Source: Phycisphaeraceae bacterium (GTDB lineage Bacteria; Planctomycetota; Phycisphaerae; Phycisphaerales; Phycisphaeraceae). From it: 6,602 nt of DNA. The position numbers were made by a program, and so were the translations under genes. The stretch is from contig JADZCW010000289.1 in the NCBI GenBank assembly GCA_020851395.1, positions 1-6,602 on the forward strand, written 5' to 3'. A model generated the notes under the pieces. The model worked only from the letters and a program-made list of their open reading frames with translations. It did no database searches and was not told the DNA's origin. How positions within the stretch are numbered: position 1 is the first letter of the stretch; each line of letters begins with the position of its first letter. Positions 1 to 6,602 of this stretch are shown piece by piece.

Positions 1-2
1 TC

Positions 3-845
3 ACCGAGAACCTCCAGAAATCGCACGAGGGACTGCAGGCCCAGGTCGCCCGCCTGCGCGAGGAACTGGCCTCCACCAACGCCCAGCTCCAGCGGAGCAA
101 ACGTCTCGCCGCCCTGGGCGAGATGGCCGCGGGCATCTCCCACGAGATCCGCAACCCCCTGGCCGCCATCGGGCTTTACGCCCGCATGCTCGTCGAAGAC
201 CTGCCCGCCCTGCAGGGCTCGCAGGCCTGCCAGGACGTCGCGGGCAAGATCGCCTCGGCCGTCCGCTCGCTCAACGCCGTCGTCGGCGACGTCCTGAACT
301 TCGCCCGCGAGCTGACGCCCAAACGCAAGCACATCGAGGCGTCGGATCTGCTCACCGGCGCGATCGAGGACCAGGCCCCAGCCGTCGTCGCCTGCGGCGT
401 CAGCGTCCAGCGCCTCGACCAGCGGCAGGGCGACGTCCCGCTCTGGGCCGATCCGCAGCTCATGCACCAGGCCCTGGTCAACCTGATCCGCAACGCCGTC
501 GAGGCCATGGCCGAGAAGCAGGGGGGCACACCCCTTCGGGAGAGGATCCTAACCCTCGACGCCCGCCGCCAGGGCGATTCCACCCTCCTGATCGTCCGCG
601 ACACCGGCCCGGGTATTCCCGCCGAGGTGCTCGAGCGGATCTTCAACCCCTTCTTCACCACCCGCAGCACCGGCACCGGCCTGGGCCTGGCCATCGTCCA
701 CCGCATCGTCGACGCCCATGACGGCGCCATTGCCGTCGCCCAGGACGGCGGCGCGGTCTTCGAGATCGCCCTCCCCGCCGCGCCCAAACCATGCGTTCGC
801 CAGACCACGCCATCCGAGCGTCGTGTGCCCGAGGCGGTCACATAG
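3..845 (+). CDS. Sensor histidine kinase, NtrB/FlrB-type, 5' partial
   Basis: The reading frame is open from the left edge, so the gene starts upstream; 280 residues are visible. The ATG at 123 is internal, because the frame before it encodes a Leu/Gln/Glu-rich coiled coil (3-110) running straight into the dimerisation/phosphoacceptor helix. The H-box reads GISHEIRNPLAA, with the phosphorylated His at 141-143. The ATPase domain follows: N-box NLIRNAVEAM (480-509, key Asn 492-494), G1 box DTGPGIP (600-620), F-box FNPFFTTR (642-665) and G2 box GTGLGLA (672-692). All catalytic motifs are intact. The last ~20 residues after FEIALPAAP are a non-conserved tail. In the family, the His is autophosphorylated from ATP and the phosphate passes to a response regulator, here surely the one encoded 63 nt downstream. 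No input domain or membrane segment lies in the window, so the signal is unknown. Placement before flagellar genes suggests an FlrB/FleS-like role sensing an assembly stage, which is inference. Confidence 0.93.
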   Translation, partial: TENLQKSHEGLQAQVARLREELASTNAQLQRSKRLAALGEMAAGISHEIRNPLAAIGLYARMLVEDLPALQGSQACQDVAGKIASAVRSLNAVVGDVLNFARELTPKRKHIEASDLLTGAIEDQAPAVVACGVSVQRLDQRQGDVPLWADPQLMHQALVNLIRNAVEAMAEKQGGTPLRERILTLDARRQGDSTLLIVRDTGPGIPAEVLERIFNPFFTTRSTGTGLGLAIVHRIVDAHDGAIAVAQDGGAVFEIALPAAPKPCVRQTTPSERRVPEAVT

Positions 846-849
846 ATCC

Positions 850-866
850 CACCGAGATCCCCGGTG
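850..866 (+). repeat. Small dyad between kinase and regulator genes
   Basis: CACCG (850-854) and CGGTG (862-866) form a perfect 5-bp stem around the 7-nt loop AGATCCC, starting 5 nt after the kinase stop codon. It covers the alternative GTG codon at 864 in the frame of the downstream gene. There is no T-tract. In GC-rich DNA a 5-bp dyad can arise by chance, so any function is doubtful. Confidence 0.3.
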
Positions 867-908
867 ATTCGGCCTGAAACTCCCACCACCCCAACCCACG
901 GTCCCGTC

Positions 909-2369
<1,461 letters not shown>

Positions 2370-2377
2370 GCTCCCGC

Positions 2378-2398
2378 GACGCGCAAGCTTTGCGCGTC
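2378..2398 (+). promoter_or_regulatory. Perfect 9-bp dyad after the regulator gene: operator or terminator-like hairpin
   Basis: GACGCGCAA (2378-2386) and TTGCGCGTC (2390-2398) are exact reverse complements separated by GCT. The dyad begins 8 nt after the regulator's stop codon and its centre (2388) is about 50 bp upstream of the predicted start of transcription from the adjacent sigma-54 promoter. As RNA it would be a stable hairpin, but what follows (ATGACAACTTTC) is not a T-tract, so a classical intrinsic terminator is not supported. As DNA its core, GCGCA-N5-TGCGC, recurs over the promoter, which favours an operator. Both roles are possible at once. Confidence 0.6.
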
Positions 2399-2412
2399 AT
2401 GACAACTTTCGG

Positions 2413-2428
2413 TGGCGCAGGATTTGCG
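2413..2428 (+). promoter_or_regulatory. Sigma-54 (-24/-12) promoter for the flgB operon
   Basis: The sequence TGGCGCAGGATTTGCG matches the sigma-54 consensus TGGCACG-N4-TTGC. The invariant GG is at 2414-2415 and the invariant GC at 2426-2427, separated by exactly 10 bases as the family requires; TT precedes the GC. The deviations are G for A within the -24 block, A for G at its last base, and G instead of a pyrimidine just before TGG. Transcription would start near 2438-2440, leaving a leader of about 115 nt before flgB. The gene immediately upstream encodes an activator with an intact GAFTGA loop, which strongly supports the call. No experimental evidence is available here. Confidence 0.75.
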
Positions 2429-2429
2429 C
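2415..2429 (+). repeat. Second GCGCA-N5-TGCGC dyad, overlapping the sigma-54 promoter
   Basis: GCGCA (2415-2419), spacer GGATT and TGCGC (2425-2429) form a dyad of the same 15-bp form as the core of the upstream dyad (2381-2395, spacer AGCTT). The symmetry extends outward with GGT (2411-2413) and ACC (2430-2432), if one bulged G (2414) is allowed. Centres are 34 bp apart. Because it lies over the -24 and -12 elements, part of the likeness may simply follow from the promoter consensus. Confidence 0.5.
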
Positions 2430-2444
2430 ACCCCGGTCGGACGT

Positions 2445-2534
2445 GTGGCCGGGAATCGTCGGATGAATCCCCCCAGGCCCCCGGTGGCATCGGGGTTGCT
2501 CGCAAGAGGGGTTGAGGCCCGGCGCGTGGCCGGG
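2445..2534 (+). repeat. Direct repeat GTGGCCGGG in the flgB leader (two copies)
   Basis: The 9-mer GTGGCCGGG occurs at 2445-2453 and again at 2526-2534, 81 bp apart, flanking the leader hairpin. Activators of the FleQ/FlrC type can bind downstream of sigma-54 start sites, so a binding role is conceivable, but a 9-bp GC-rich repeat may be chance. Confidence 0.3.
2479..2495 (+). promoter_or_regulatory. Hairpin in the flgB leader
   Basis: CCCCGGT (2479-2485) pairs with ATCGGGG (2489-2495) around the loop GGC. This gives six Watson-Crick pairs and one G-U. It lies in the predicted untranslated leader, about 40 nt downstream of the predicted transcription start and 58 nt before the flgB ATG. There is no T-tract after it. 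It could affect mRNA stability or translation, but no known riboswitch or leader family is recognised. Confidence 0.4.
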
Positions 2535-2553
2535 GTCACGGAAGGCGGATCGC

Positions 2554-2991
2554 ATGATCGCGGACATCTTCCAGAGCGGGTCGATGCCGGTGCTGCACAA
2601 GCTCGTGCAGTTCACCGAGGCGCGCCAGAAGCTCCTGAACCATGATGCGGCGAATCTCACCACTCCTTACTTCAAGCCCGTCGACGTGGACCCCAAGGCC
2701 TTCCAGAAGCAACTCGGGGAGGCGATCGACCGACGACGACAGTCAGGTAACCCCGCCAGTGGCCCGCTCGATGTCCGGGGCAGCAACCAGGTCCGGTTCG
2801 ACGAGCAGGGCGGCCTGACCCTCAAGCCCACCGCCACCAACCAGGGCGTCCTCTTCCACGACCAGAACAATCGTGACCTCGAGCGGGTCATGCAGAACCT
2901 GGCGGAGAACCAGATGGCCCAGCGCGTGGCGTTGGTGCTGTTGTCTAGCCGCTATGGCCAGTTGCAGACGGCGATCAGCGAGAAGGTGTAA
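2554..2991 (+). CDS. flgB: Flagellar proximal rod protein FlgB
   Basis: The product is 145 residues, close to the usual 130-140 for FlgB, a rod subunit exported through the flagellar type III apparatus to form the base of the axial rod on the MS ring. The C-terminal helix is the clearest signature: NNRDLERVMQNLAENQ followed by LLSSRYGQLQTAISEKV matches the family's DLE-M-LAEN-L--LS-ryg-L--AI pattern. The N-terminal helix carries AANLTTPYFKP where most FlgB proteins have an NxANxxTPGYK-like motif, so the rod motif is present but altered. The start is the ATG at 2554, preceded by GGAAGG (2540-2545) with an 8-nt spacer; an in-frame TTG at 2512 would add 14 residues unlike the family. It is the first gene behind the sigma-54 promoter, with flgC 40 nt downstream. 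Position next to flgC and fliE confirms FlgB over other rod proteins. Confidence 0.93.
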   Translation: MIADIFQSGSMPVLHKLVQFTEARQKLLNHDAANLTTPYFKPVDVDPKAFQKQLGEAIDRRRQSGNPASGPLDVRGSNQVRFDEQGGLTLKPTATNQGVLFHDQNNRDLERVMQNLAENQMAQRVALVLLSSRYGQLQTAISEKV

Positions 2992-2993
2992 CA

Positions 2994-3011
2994 GCCCCTG
3001 TTCATGGGGGC
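2994..3011 (+). repeat. Intergenic hairpin between flgB and flgC
   Basis: GCCCC (2994-2998) and GGGGC (3007-3011) pair perfectly around an 8-nt loop, TGTTCATG. It starts 2 nt after the flgB stop codon and ends 20 nt before the flgC start. No T-tract follows, so it is more likely an mRNA processing or stability element than a terminator, or chance. Confidence 0.35.
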
Positions 3012-3031
3012 GTGACAGGCAAAGGTGAATC

Positions 3032-3436
3032 ATGTTTGGAGCGCTAAATATCTCGACGTCTGGCCTCATCGCGCAGCGGACGCGGATGGAGGTCATCACC
3101 GCCAACCTGATCAACCGCGATTCCCAGCTCGACGCCCAGGGCAACTACGCCCCGTACCGCCGGCGCGTCCCGGTCTTCGCCGTCGGCGACCCGGCCACGG
3201 GCAGCCACTCCGGCGTCCACGTGCAGGAGATCGCCCTGGACACGTCCCCCTTGCGCAAGGCCTTCGAGCCGGGCAACCCGCTGGCCGACGCGCAGGGCTA
3301 CGTCGAGTACCCCAACGTGGACCTGGCCACGGAGATGATCAACGCCATCGACGCCAGTCGCGCGTACGAGGCCAACATCACCGCCGCCGAGGCCACCAAG
3401 TCCATGATGCTTTCTAGCCTGCGGCTGCTGGCGTGA
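3032..3436 (+). CDS. flgC: Flagellar proximal rod protein FlgC
   Basis: The product is 134 residues, the normal size for FlgC, a proximal rod subunit assembled with FlgB and FlgF on the MS ring after type III export. It begins MFGALNISTSGLIAQRTRMEVITANL, the amphipathic D0 helix of rod/hook proteins. It continues with NYAPYRRRVPVF, the family's PYRR/K segment, then the diagnostic C-terminal part YPNVDLATEMINAIDASRAY and EANITAAEATKSMM, typical of FlgC. The rod motif after the first helix reads TANLINRDSQLD rather than the common NIANxxT form. The ATG at 3032 follows AAAGGTG (3021-3027) at a normal distance. It sits between flgB (40-nt gap) and fliE (62-nt gap) and should be cotranscribed from the flgB promoter. 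Confidence 0.96.
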   Translation: MFGALNISTSGLIAQRTRMEVITANLINRDSQLDAQGNYAPYRRRVPVFAVGDPATGSHSGVHVQEIALDTSPLRKAFEPGNPLADAQGYVEYPNVDLATEMINAIDASRAYEANITAAEATKSMMLSSLRLLA

Positions 3437-3498
3437 TGTGGATGATCCGTTGATGGCGCGATGATGGTGCGGACGTTACGATGCGGGCGAGGTGACTC

Positions 3499-3816
3499 AT
3501 GAGCGATCCACTGGGACTGATCACGAATGCGATGGGTGGTGCGCGACCGGTTGCCCCGGCCGCGCCGTCCCCTCCGGGGGCGGGGGCCGCCGGCAGCCCG
3601 TCCTTCAAGGACGTGCTCATGAAGAACCTCGAGCAGGTCAACCAGATGCAGCAGAACGCGGAGAAGGCCATCGAGGACCTCGCCGCCGGCCGGCGCGACG
3701 ACCTCTCCGCCGTCATGACCAGCGCCAAGAACGCCGAGATGGCGTTCAACCTTCTCCTGCAGGTCCGCAACAAGATGCTCGCAGCCTACGACGAGATCAA
3801 GCAGATGCGGGTGTAA
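3499..3816 (+). CDS. fliE: Flagellar hook-basal body protein FliE
   Basis: The product is 105 residues, typical of FliE, the adaptor that links the MS ring (FliF) to the proximal rod (FlgB) and is needed for opening the export gate. After a low-complexity Pro/Ala/Gly N-terminus (about 15-33) comes the conserved SFKDVLMKNLEQVNQMQQNAE segment. It is followed by the ASAVMTSAKNAEM-like stretch (here LSAVMTSAKNAEMAFNLLLQ) and the ending VRNKMLAAYDEIKQMRV, which matches the family's VRNKLVEAYQEIMRMQV-type C-terminus. The ATG at 3499 has GAGGTG (3489-3494) 4 nt upstream. It follows flgC by 62 nt and precedes fliF by 98 nt. The flgB-flgC-fliE-fliF order is a common early basal-body operon in bacteria. 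Confidence 0.95.
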   Translation: MSDPLGLITNAMGGARPVAPAAPSPPGAGAAGSPSFKDVLMKNLEQVNQMQQNAEKAIEDLAAGRRDDLSAVMTSAKNAEMAFNLLLQVRNKMLAAYDEIKQMRV

Positions 3817-3830
3817 CCGCTGTCGTGAAT

Positions 3831-3853
3831 CCCCCGGGAATGACCTCCGGGGG
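3831..3853 (+). repeat. Intergenic GC-rich hairpin between fliE and fliF
   Basis: CCCCCGG (3831-3837) pairs perfectly with CCGGGGG (3847-3853) around a 9-nt loop; a G-T wobble could extend the stem by one pair. It is the longest uninterrupted stem in the gaps of the flagellar operon and lies 14 nt after the fliE stop. A G-run rather than a T-tract follows, so it does not look like an intrinsic terminator. It might stabilise the upstream mRNA or tune FliF output relative to FliE; this is inference. Confidence 0.5.
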
Positions 3854-3914
3854 CGGGGGGGCCTGGAGGATCCGGGCTCAACGGGATCGATGAATCGGGC
3901 ATGGAGGCCAGGTG

Positions 3915-5630
3915 ATGGAATTCCTTCGGCGTTACTGGACGCAGATCCAGACGCAGCTGCCGCAGCTGAGCCTCCAGGTCAAGTGGCTGGTCGGGCTGAT
4001 TGTTCTTTTGCTGCTGCTGACGGGGTTCCTGGTGGTGCAATACGCCGCCTCGCCCGAGCGTGTGACGGTGACCACCGCCAATGGCGCCGAGCAGGCCGAG
4101 ATCATCTCGCGCCTCAAGGCCGAGGGAATCAACGCCACCACCGCCGGCTCGCAGGTCCTCGTGCCCTCCTCGCAGAAGCTCGACGCCATCGCCGTGCTCG
4201 CCCAGGCCAGCCTGCTCTCGGACGATCCCGCCAAGGTCTTCGACGACTACTTCGCCCAGCAGACGCCCTGGACCAGCAACCGGCAGAACGCCGAGGCCCT
4301 GCTCCAGGCCAAGCAGAAGTTCCTCGGCCGGGTCATCAACCGGATGAAGGACGTGCGGTCCGCCCAGGTCGTCCTGGACATGCCCCAGAATCAGGGCTTC
4401 GCCCAGACTCATCGCCAACCGTCAGCCTCGGTCTTCGTCGAGCTCAAGCCCGGCCGGTCGCTGAACCAGACCCTCGTCACCGGCATCGCCTCCTGGGTCT
4501 CCGGCGCGATCGCAGAGCTCGAAAAGCAGGACGTCAAGGTCGTCGACGCCGCGACGGGCCGGGCCTTCGAGGTGCTGCCCGAGGACCAGATCCAGCCGAG
4601 CCAGACCCTCGAGCTTGTGCAGGTCCAGGAGCGGGCCGTCCGGGACAAGATCCTCCAGACCCTGGCCTACATCCCCGGCGTGATCGTGGCCGTGAACGTC
4701 CGCATCGATCCGACGCGATCCGAGGAGGTCGAGTCCTACGCTTACGAGAAGAACGAGCCGATGACCAGCGACTCCTCCCGCGAGGAGGAGCGCAAGACCG
4801 CTTCCGACGCCGGCGAGCCCGGCGTGCGTTCCAACACCGGGGCGAACATCGCCTCGGGCGCCTCGGCCGGCCAGAGCGAGAAGATCACCGAGACCACCAC
4901 GCTCTTCGGCCCCAAGCCCCTGGTGAGCAAGTCCTACAAGAAGTCCTCCGGCAACCTCCCCAGGCAGGTGGCCGTGACGATCAATGTGCCGCGAAGCTAC
5001 TTTGTCCAGGTCTGGCACCAGACCTTCCCCCCCACCCCCGCCCCCGGAAGTAGTGCCGGTGGGGTCGTGCCGGGTGGAGCGACCGCCGCCCAGCCCGAGC
5101 CCGACGACGCCACGCTACGCCCGGTCATCGAGGCCCAGCTCAAGGTCATCGAGGCCCAGGTCAAGCCCCTGGTCTCAGCCGAGAACGAGGGCGTGGTGGC
5201 CGTGCACATGATCCCCGACTCCGGCGTGGCGATGGCCTCGCTCGCGGCGCCGTCCTCGGGTTTCACGGCCGTGTTCTCCGGGGGTAGTGGCGGCTTGGGC
5301 GGCGAGGGCATCTCCGGCTGGGCCAAGCCCGCGGGCCTGGGCGTGCTGGCCCTGACGGCGGTCGGCCTGATGCTCGGCATGGTCCGCAAGGCCACCTCGC
5401 GCCCGCCGATCCCGACGGCCGAGGAACTCGCCGGCGTGCCGCCGATCCTGCCCACGCCCGACGACCTCGTCGGCGAGGTCGACGCCGCCGAGACGACCAT
5501 GGACGGCGTCGAGCTCGACGACGTCGAGATCCGCCATCGCAAGATCGCCGAGCAGATCGCCGACATGGTCAAGAGCAACCCGCGCGAGGCGGCGCACATC
5601 CTGAGCAAGTGGGTTCATACTGACGAATAA
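3915..5630 (+). CDS. fliF: Flagellar MS-ring protein FliF
   Basis: The 571-residue product is a full-length FliF, the inner-membrane protein whose multimer forms the MS ring on which rod, rotor and export gate are built. A short cytoplasmic N-terminus is followed by a first membrane helix (about 24-42, WLVGLIVLLLLLTGFLVVQ). Next come the periplasmic YscJ/FliF-type ring domains, including GINATTAGSQVLVPSSQ and KFLGRVINRMKDVRSAQVVLDMP. A second helix follows (about 473-490, AGLGVLALTAVGLMLGMV). The C-terminal tail ends in DMVKSNPREAAHILSKWV (550-567), the FliG-binding helix. Periplasmic low-complexity stretches lie around 290-330 (Ser/Glu/Ala/Gly) and 372-398 (Pro/Gly/Ala); the latter falls in the part of the third ring domain that forms the beta-collar. 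The ATG at 3915 has GGAGG (3903-3907) 7 nt upstream; the adjacent in-frame GTG at 3912 would add one residue. fliG follows after 58 nt. Confidence 0.96.
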   Translation: MEFLRRYWTQIQTQLPQLSLQVKWLVGLIVLLLLLTGFLVVQYAASPERVTVTTANGAEQAEIISRLKAEGINATTAGSQVLVPSSQKLDAIAVLAQASLLSDDPAKVFDDYFAQQTPWTSNRQNAEALLQAKQKFLGRVINRMKDVRSAQVVLDMPQNQGFAQTHRQPSASVFVELKPGRSLNQTLVTGIASWVSGAIAELEKQDVKVVDAATGRAFEVLPEDQIQPSQTLELVQVQERAVRDKILQTLAYIPGVIVAVNVRIDPTRSEEVESYAYEKNEPMTSDSSREEERKTASDAGEPGVRSNTGANIASGASAGQSEKITETTTLFGPKPLVSKSYKKSSGNLPRQVAVTINVPRSYFVQVWHQTFPPTPAPGSSAGGVVPGGATAAQPEPDDATLRPVIEAQLKVIEAQVKPLVSAENEGVVAVHMIPDSGVAMASLAAPSSGFTAVFSGGSGGLGGEGISGWAKPAGLGVLALTAVGLMLGMVRKATSRPPIPTAEELAGVPPILPTPDDLVGEVDAAETTMDGVELDDVEIRHRKIAEQIADMVKSNPREAAHILSKWVHTDE

Positions 5631-5635
5631 CACGC

Positions 5636-5673
5636 CGGCCCCGTCGCCCCCGCGTCGTGGGCGAGATGGGCCG
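5636..5673 (+). repeat. Two-tier hairpin between fliF and fliG
   Basis: An outer stem CGGCCC/GGGCCG (5636-5641 with 5668-5673) encloses an inner stem CGCCC/GGGCG (5645-5649 with 5659-5663), separated by a small internal loop (CGT opposite AGAT) and closed by a 9-nt loop. It occupies most of the 58-nt gap and ends just before the AAAAGG that probably serves as the fliG ribosome binding site, so it could influence fliG translation. Four A residues, not T, follow on the coding strand, so it is not a rightward intrinsic terminator. Confidence 0.5.
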
Positions 5674-5688
5674 AAAAGGTTGGCAGCC

Positions 5689-6602
5689 ATGGCCGAAGCA
5701 ACCAAGAAAGATCCCAACGCCGGTGCCGTCATCGCCGAGCCCCCACCCGGCACGCACGACATCAGCGGCGTCCGCAAGGCCGCGATACTCCTGCTGAGCC
5801 TCGAACGCGACGCCGCCTCGACCCTCCTCAAGCAGCTCGACGACAAGTCCGTCGAGGAGGTCACTCGCGAGCTGGCCTCGCTCGGAAGCGTCCCCCGCGA
5901 GCAGCGCGACACCGTCCTGCAGGAGTATTACCACATGGCCCTGGCCCAGAACTGGGCCTCCGAGGGCGGCGTGGAGTACGCCAGGAACCTGCTCTATTCC
6001 TCCCTCGACCCCAAACAGGCCGAGCGCATCATCCAGCAGATCTCCACCCAGGTCCGCAAGGCCCCCTTCTCCTTCCTCCAGAAGGCCGAGTCGCAGAACC
6101 TCCTGACGTTCATTCAGGACGAGCACCCCCAGACCATCGCCCTGATCCTCTCGCACCTGCCATTCCACAAGGCCTCGGAGATCCTCGGCGGCCTGCCCCA
6201 ACCCAAGCAGATCGAGGTCGTCAAGCGCGTGGCCAACATGGAGCAGACCAACCCCGAGGTCGTCTCCGAGGTCGAGAAGGGCCTCGAGGCTCGTCTCGCG
6301 AGCATGCTCACCCAGTCCTTCGAGAAGATCGGCGGCGTCGAGTCCGTCGCTGAGATGCTCAACCTCACCGACCGCACCACCGAGAAGGCCATCATGGAGG
6401 GCCTCGAGGCCGAGGACCCCGACCTCGTCGAGGAGATCCGCCGGCTGATGTTCGTCTTCGAGGACATCCTCCAGGTCGACGATCGCGGCATCCAGGCCGT
6501 CCTCAAGGAGGTCGACAACGAGGAACTCGCCATGGCCCTCAAGACCGCCTCCGAGGAGCTCAAGCAGAAGATCTTCCGCAACATGTCCGAACGCGCCGCC
6601 AA
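5689..6602 (+). CDS. fliG: Flagellar motor switch protein FliG, 3' partial
   Basis: The frame opens with ATG at 5689 and runs off the right edge after 304 complete codons; roughly the last 30-50 residues are missing. FliG forms the cytoplasmic rotor ring, binds the FliF tail, FliM and the stator, and generates torque. The N-terminal FliF-binding domain starts at about residue 25 (ISGVRKAAILLLSLERDAA). The middle domain has the EHPQTIALILSHLP motif (145-158), and GGVESVAEMLN follows. The C-terminal domain has MFVFEDILQVDDRGIQAVLK (254-273) and LKQKIFRNMSERAA. Aligned with E. coli FliG, torque-helix K264 and R281 correspond to K285 and R302 here; the positions matching D288/D289 lie past the edge. 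About 20 extra N-terminal residues (Pro/Ala/Gly-rich) account for the 21-residue offset. A weak AAAAGG (5674-5679) lies 9 nt before the ATG. Confidence 0.96.
   Translation, partial: MAEATKKDPNAGAVIAEPPPGTHDISGVRKAAILLLSLERDAASTLLKQLDDKSVEEVTRELASLGSVPREQRDTVLQEYYHMALAQNWASEGGVEYARNLLYSSLDPKQAERIIQQISTQVRKAPFSFLQKAESQNLLTFIQDEHPQTIALILSHLPFHKASEILGGLPQPKQIEVVKRVANMEQTNPEVVSEVEKGLEARLASMLTQSFEKIGGVESVAEMLNLTDRTTEKAIMEGLEAEDPDLVEEIRRLMFVFEDILQVDDRGIQAVLKEVDNEELAMALKTASEELKQKIFRNMSERAA

Noticed and set aside
123..845. Kinase gene starting at the ATG at 123
   Set aside because: This start would cut the protein in the middle of the conserved helix just before the phosphoacceptor His; the frame stays open to the window edge with a plausible coiled coil.
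2512..2553. TTG start extending FlgB by 14 residues
   Set aside because: The added residues are unlike FlgB N-termini, and the ATG at 2554 has a well-placed GGAAGG.
3439..3453. Possible -24/-12 promoter in the flgC-fliE gap (TGG-N10-GA)
   Set aside because: The invariant GC of the -12 element is GA and the -24 block is TGGATG; only the GG spacing matches, so it is not credible.
3890..5053. 387-codon plus-strand open frame overlapping the fliF start and body
   Set aside because: The translation is Arg/Pro/Gly-rich without any recognisable domain and is the out-of-frame reading of fliF, which matches its family over the whole length.
5175..6602. Long minus-strand open frames opposite fliF and fliG
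   Set aside because: They mirror conserved FliF and FliG coding sequence on the plus strand and show no known motifs; codon-composition shadows.

Overview
The window is a stretch of a high-GC bacterial chromosome, with strongly G/C-ending codons, holding the start of a flagellar basal-body cluster. All genes are on the + strand and read rightward. Gene order, the atypical FlgB/FlgC N-termini and base composition suggest Planctomycetota. That placement is an inference from family knowledge, not something the sequence proves.

Region 1 (1-2369) encodes a two-component pair. The 3' part of an NtrB/FlrB-type sensor histidine kinase is followed 63 nt later by a complete NtrC-family response regulator (receiver, AAA+ with intact GAFTGA motif, Fis-type HTH). 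Such regulators activate sigma-54 RNA polymerase.

Region 2 (2370-2553) is a 184-nt intergenic region that looks regulatory. It has a perfect 9-bp dyad just after the regulator's stop codon. A -24/-12 (sigma-54) promoter with the invariant GG-N10-GC arrangement lies at 2413-2428. A leader of roughly 115 nt follows, with one strong hairpin. The dyad and the promoter each contain GCGCA-N5-TGCGC, repeated at 34-bp centre spacing.

Region 3 (2554-6602) is a tight run of flgB, flgC, fliE, fliF and fliG, the last cut by the right edge. They encode the proximal rod (FlgB, FlgC), the rod/MS-ring adaptor (FliE), the MS ring (FliF) and the rotor protein that binds it (FliG). Gaps are 40-98 nt, several with GC-rich hairpins, and no T-tract terminator is seen.

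The most economical model is that the kinase phosphorylates the regulator. The regulator then drives sigma-54 polymerase at the promoter just downstream, switching on the rod/MS-ring/rotor genes as one early-assembly operon. This resembles class III control by FlrBC/FleSR in gamma-proteobacteria. I see no mobile element, CRISPR array, RNA gene or clearly new protein system. The most original signal is the regulatory architecture at 2378-2495.
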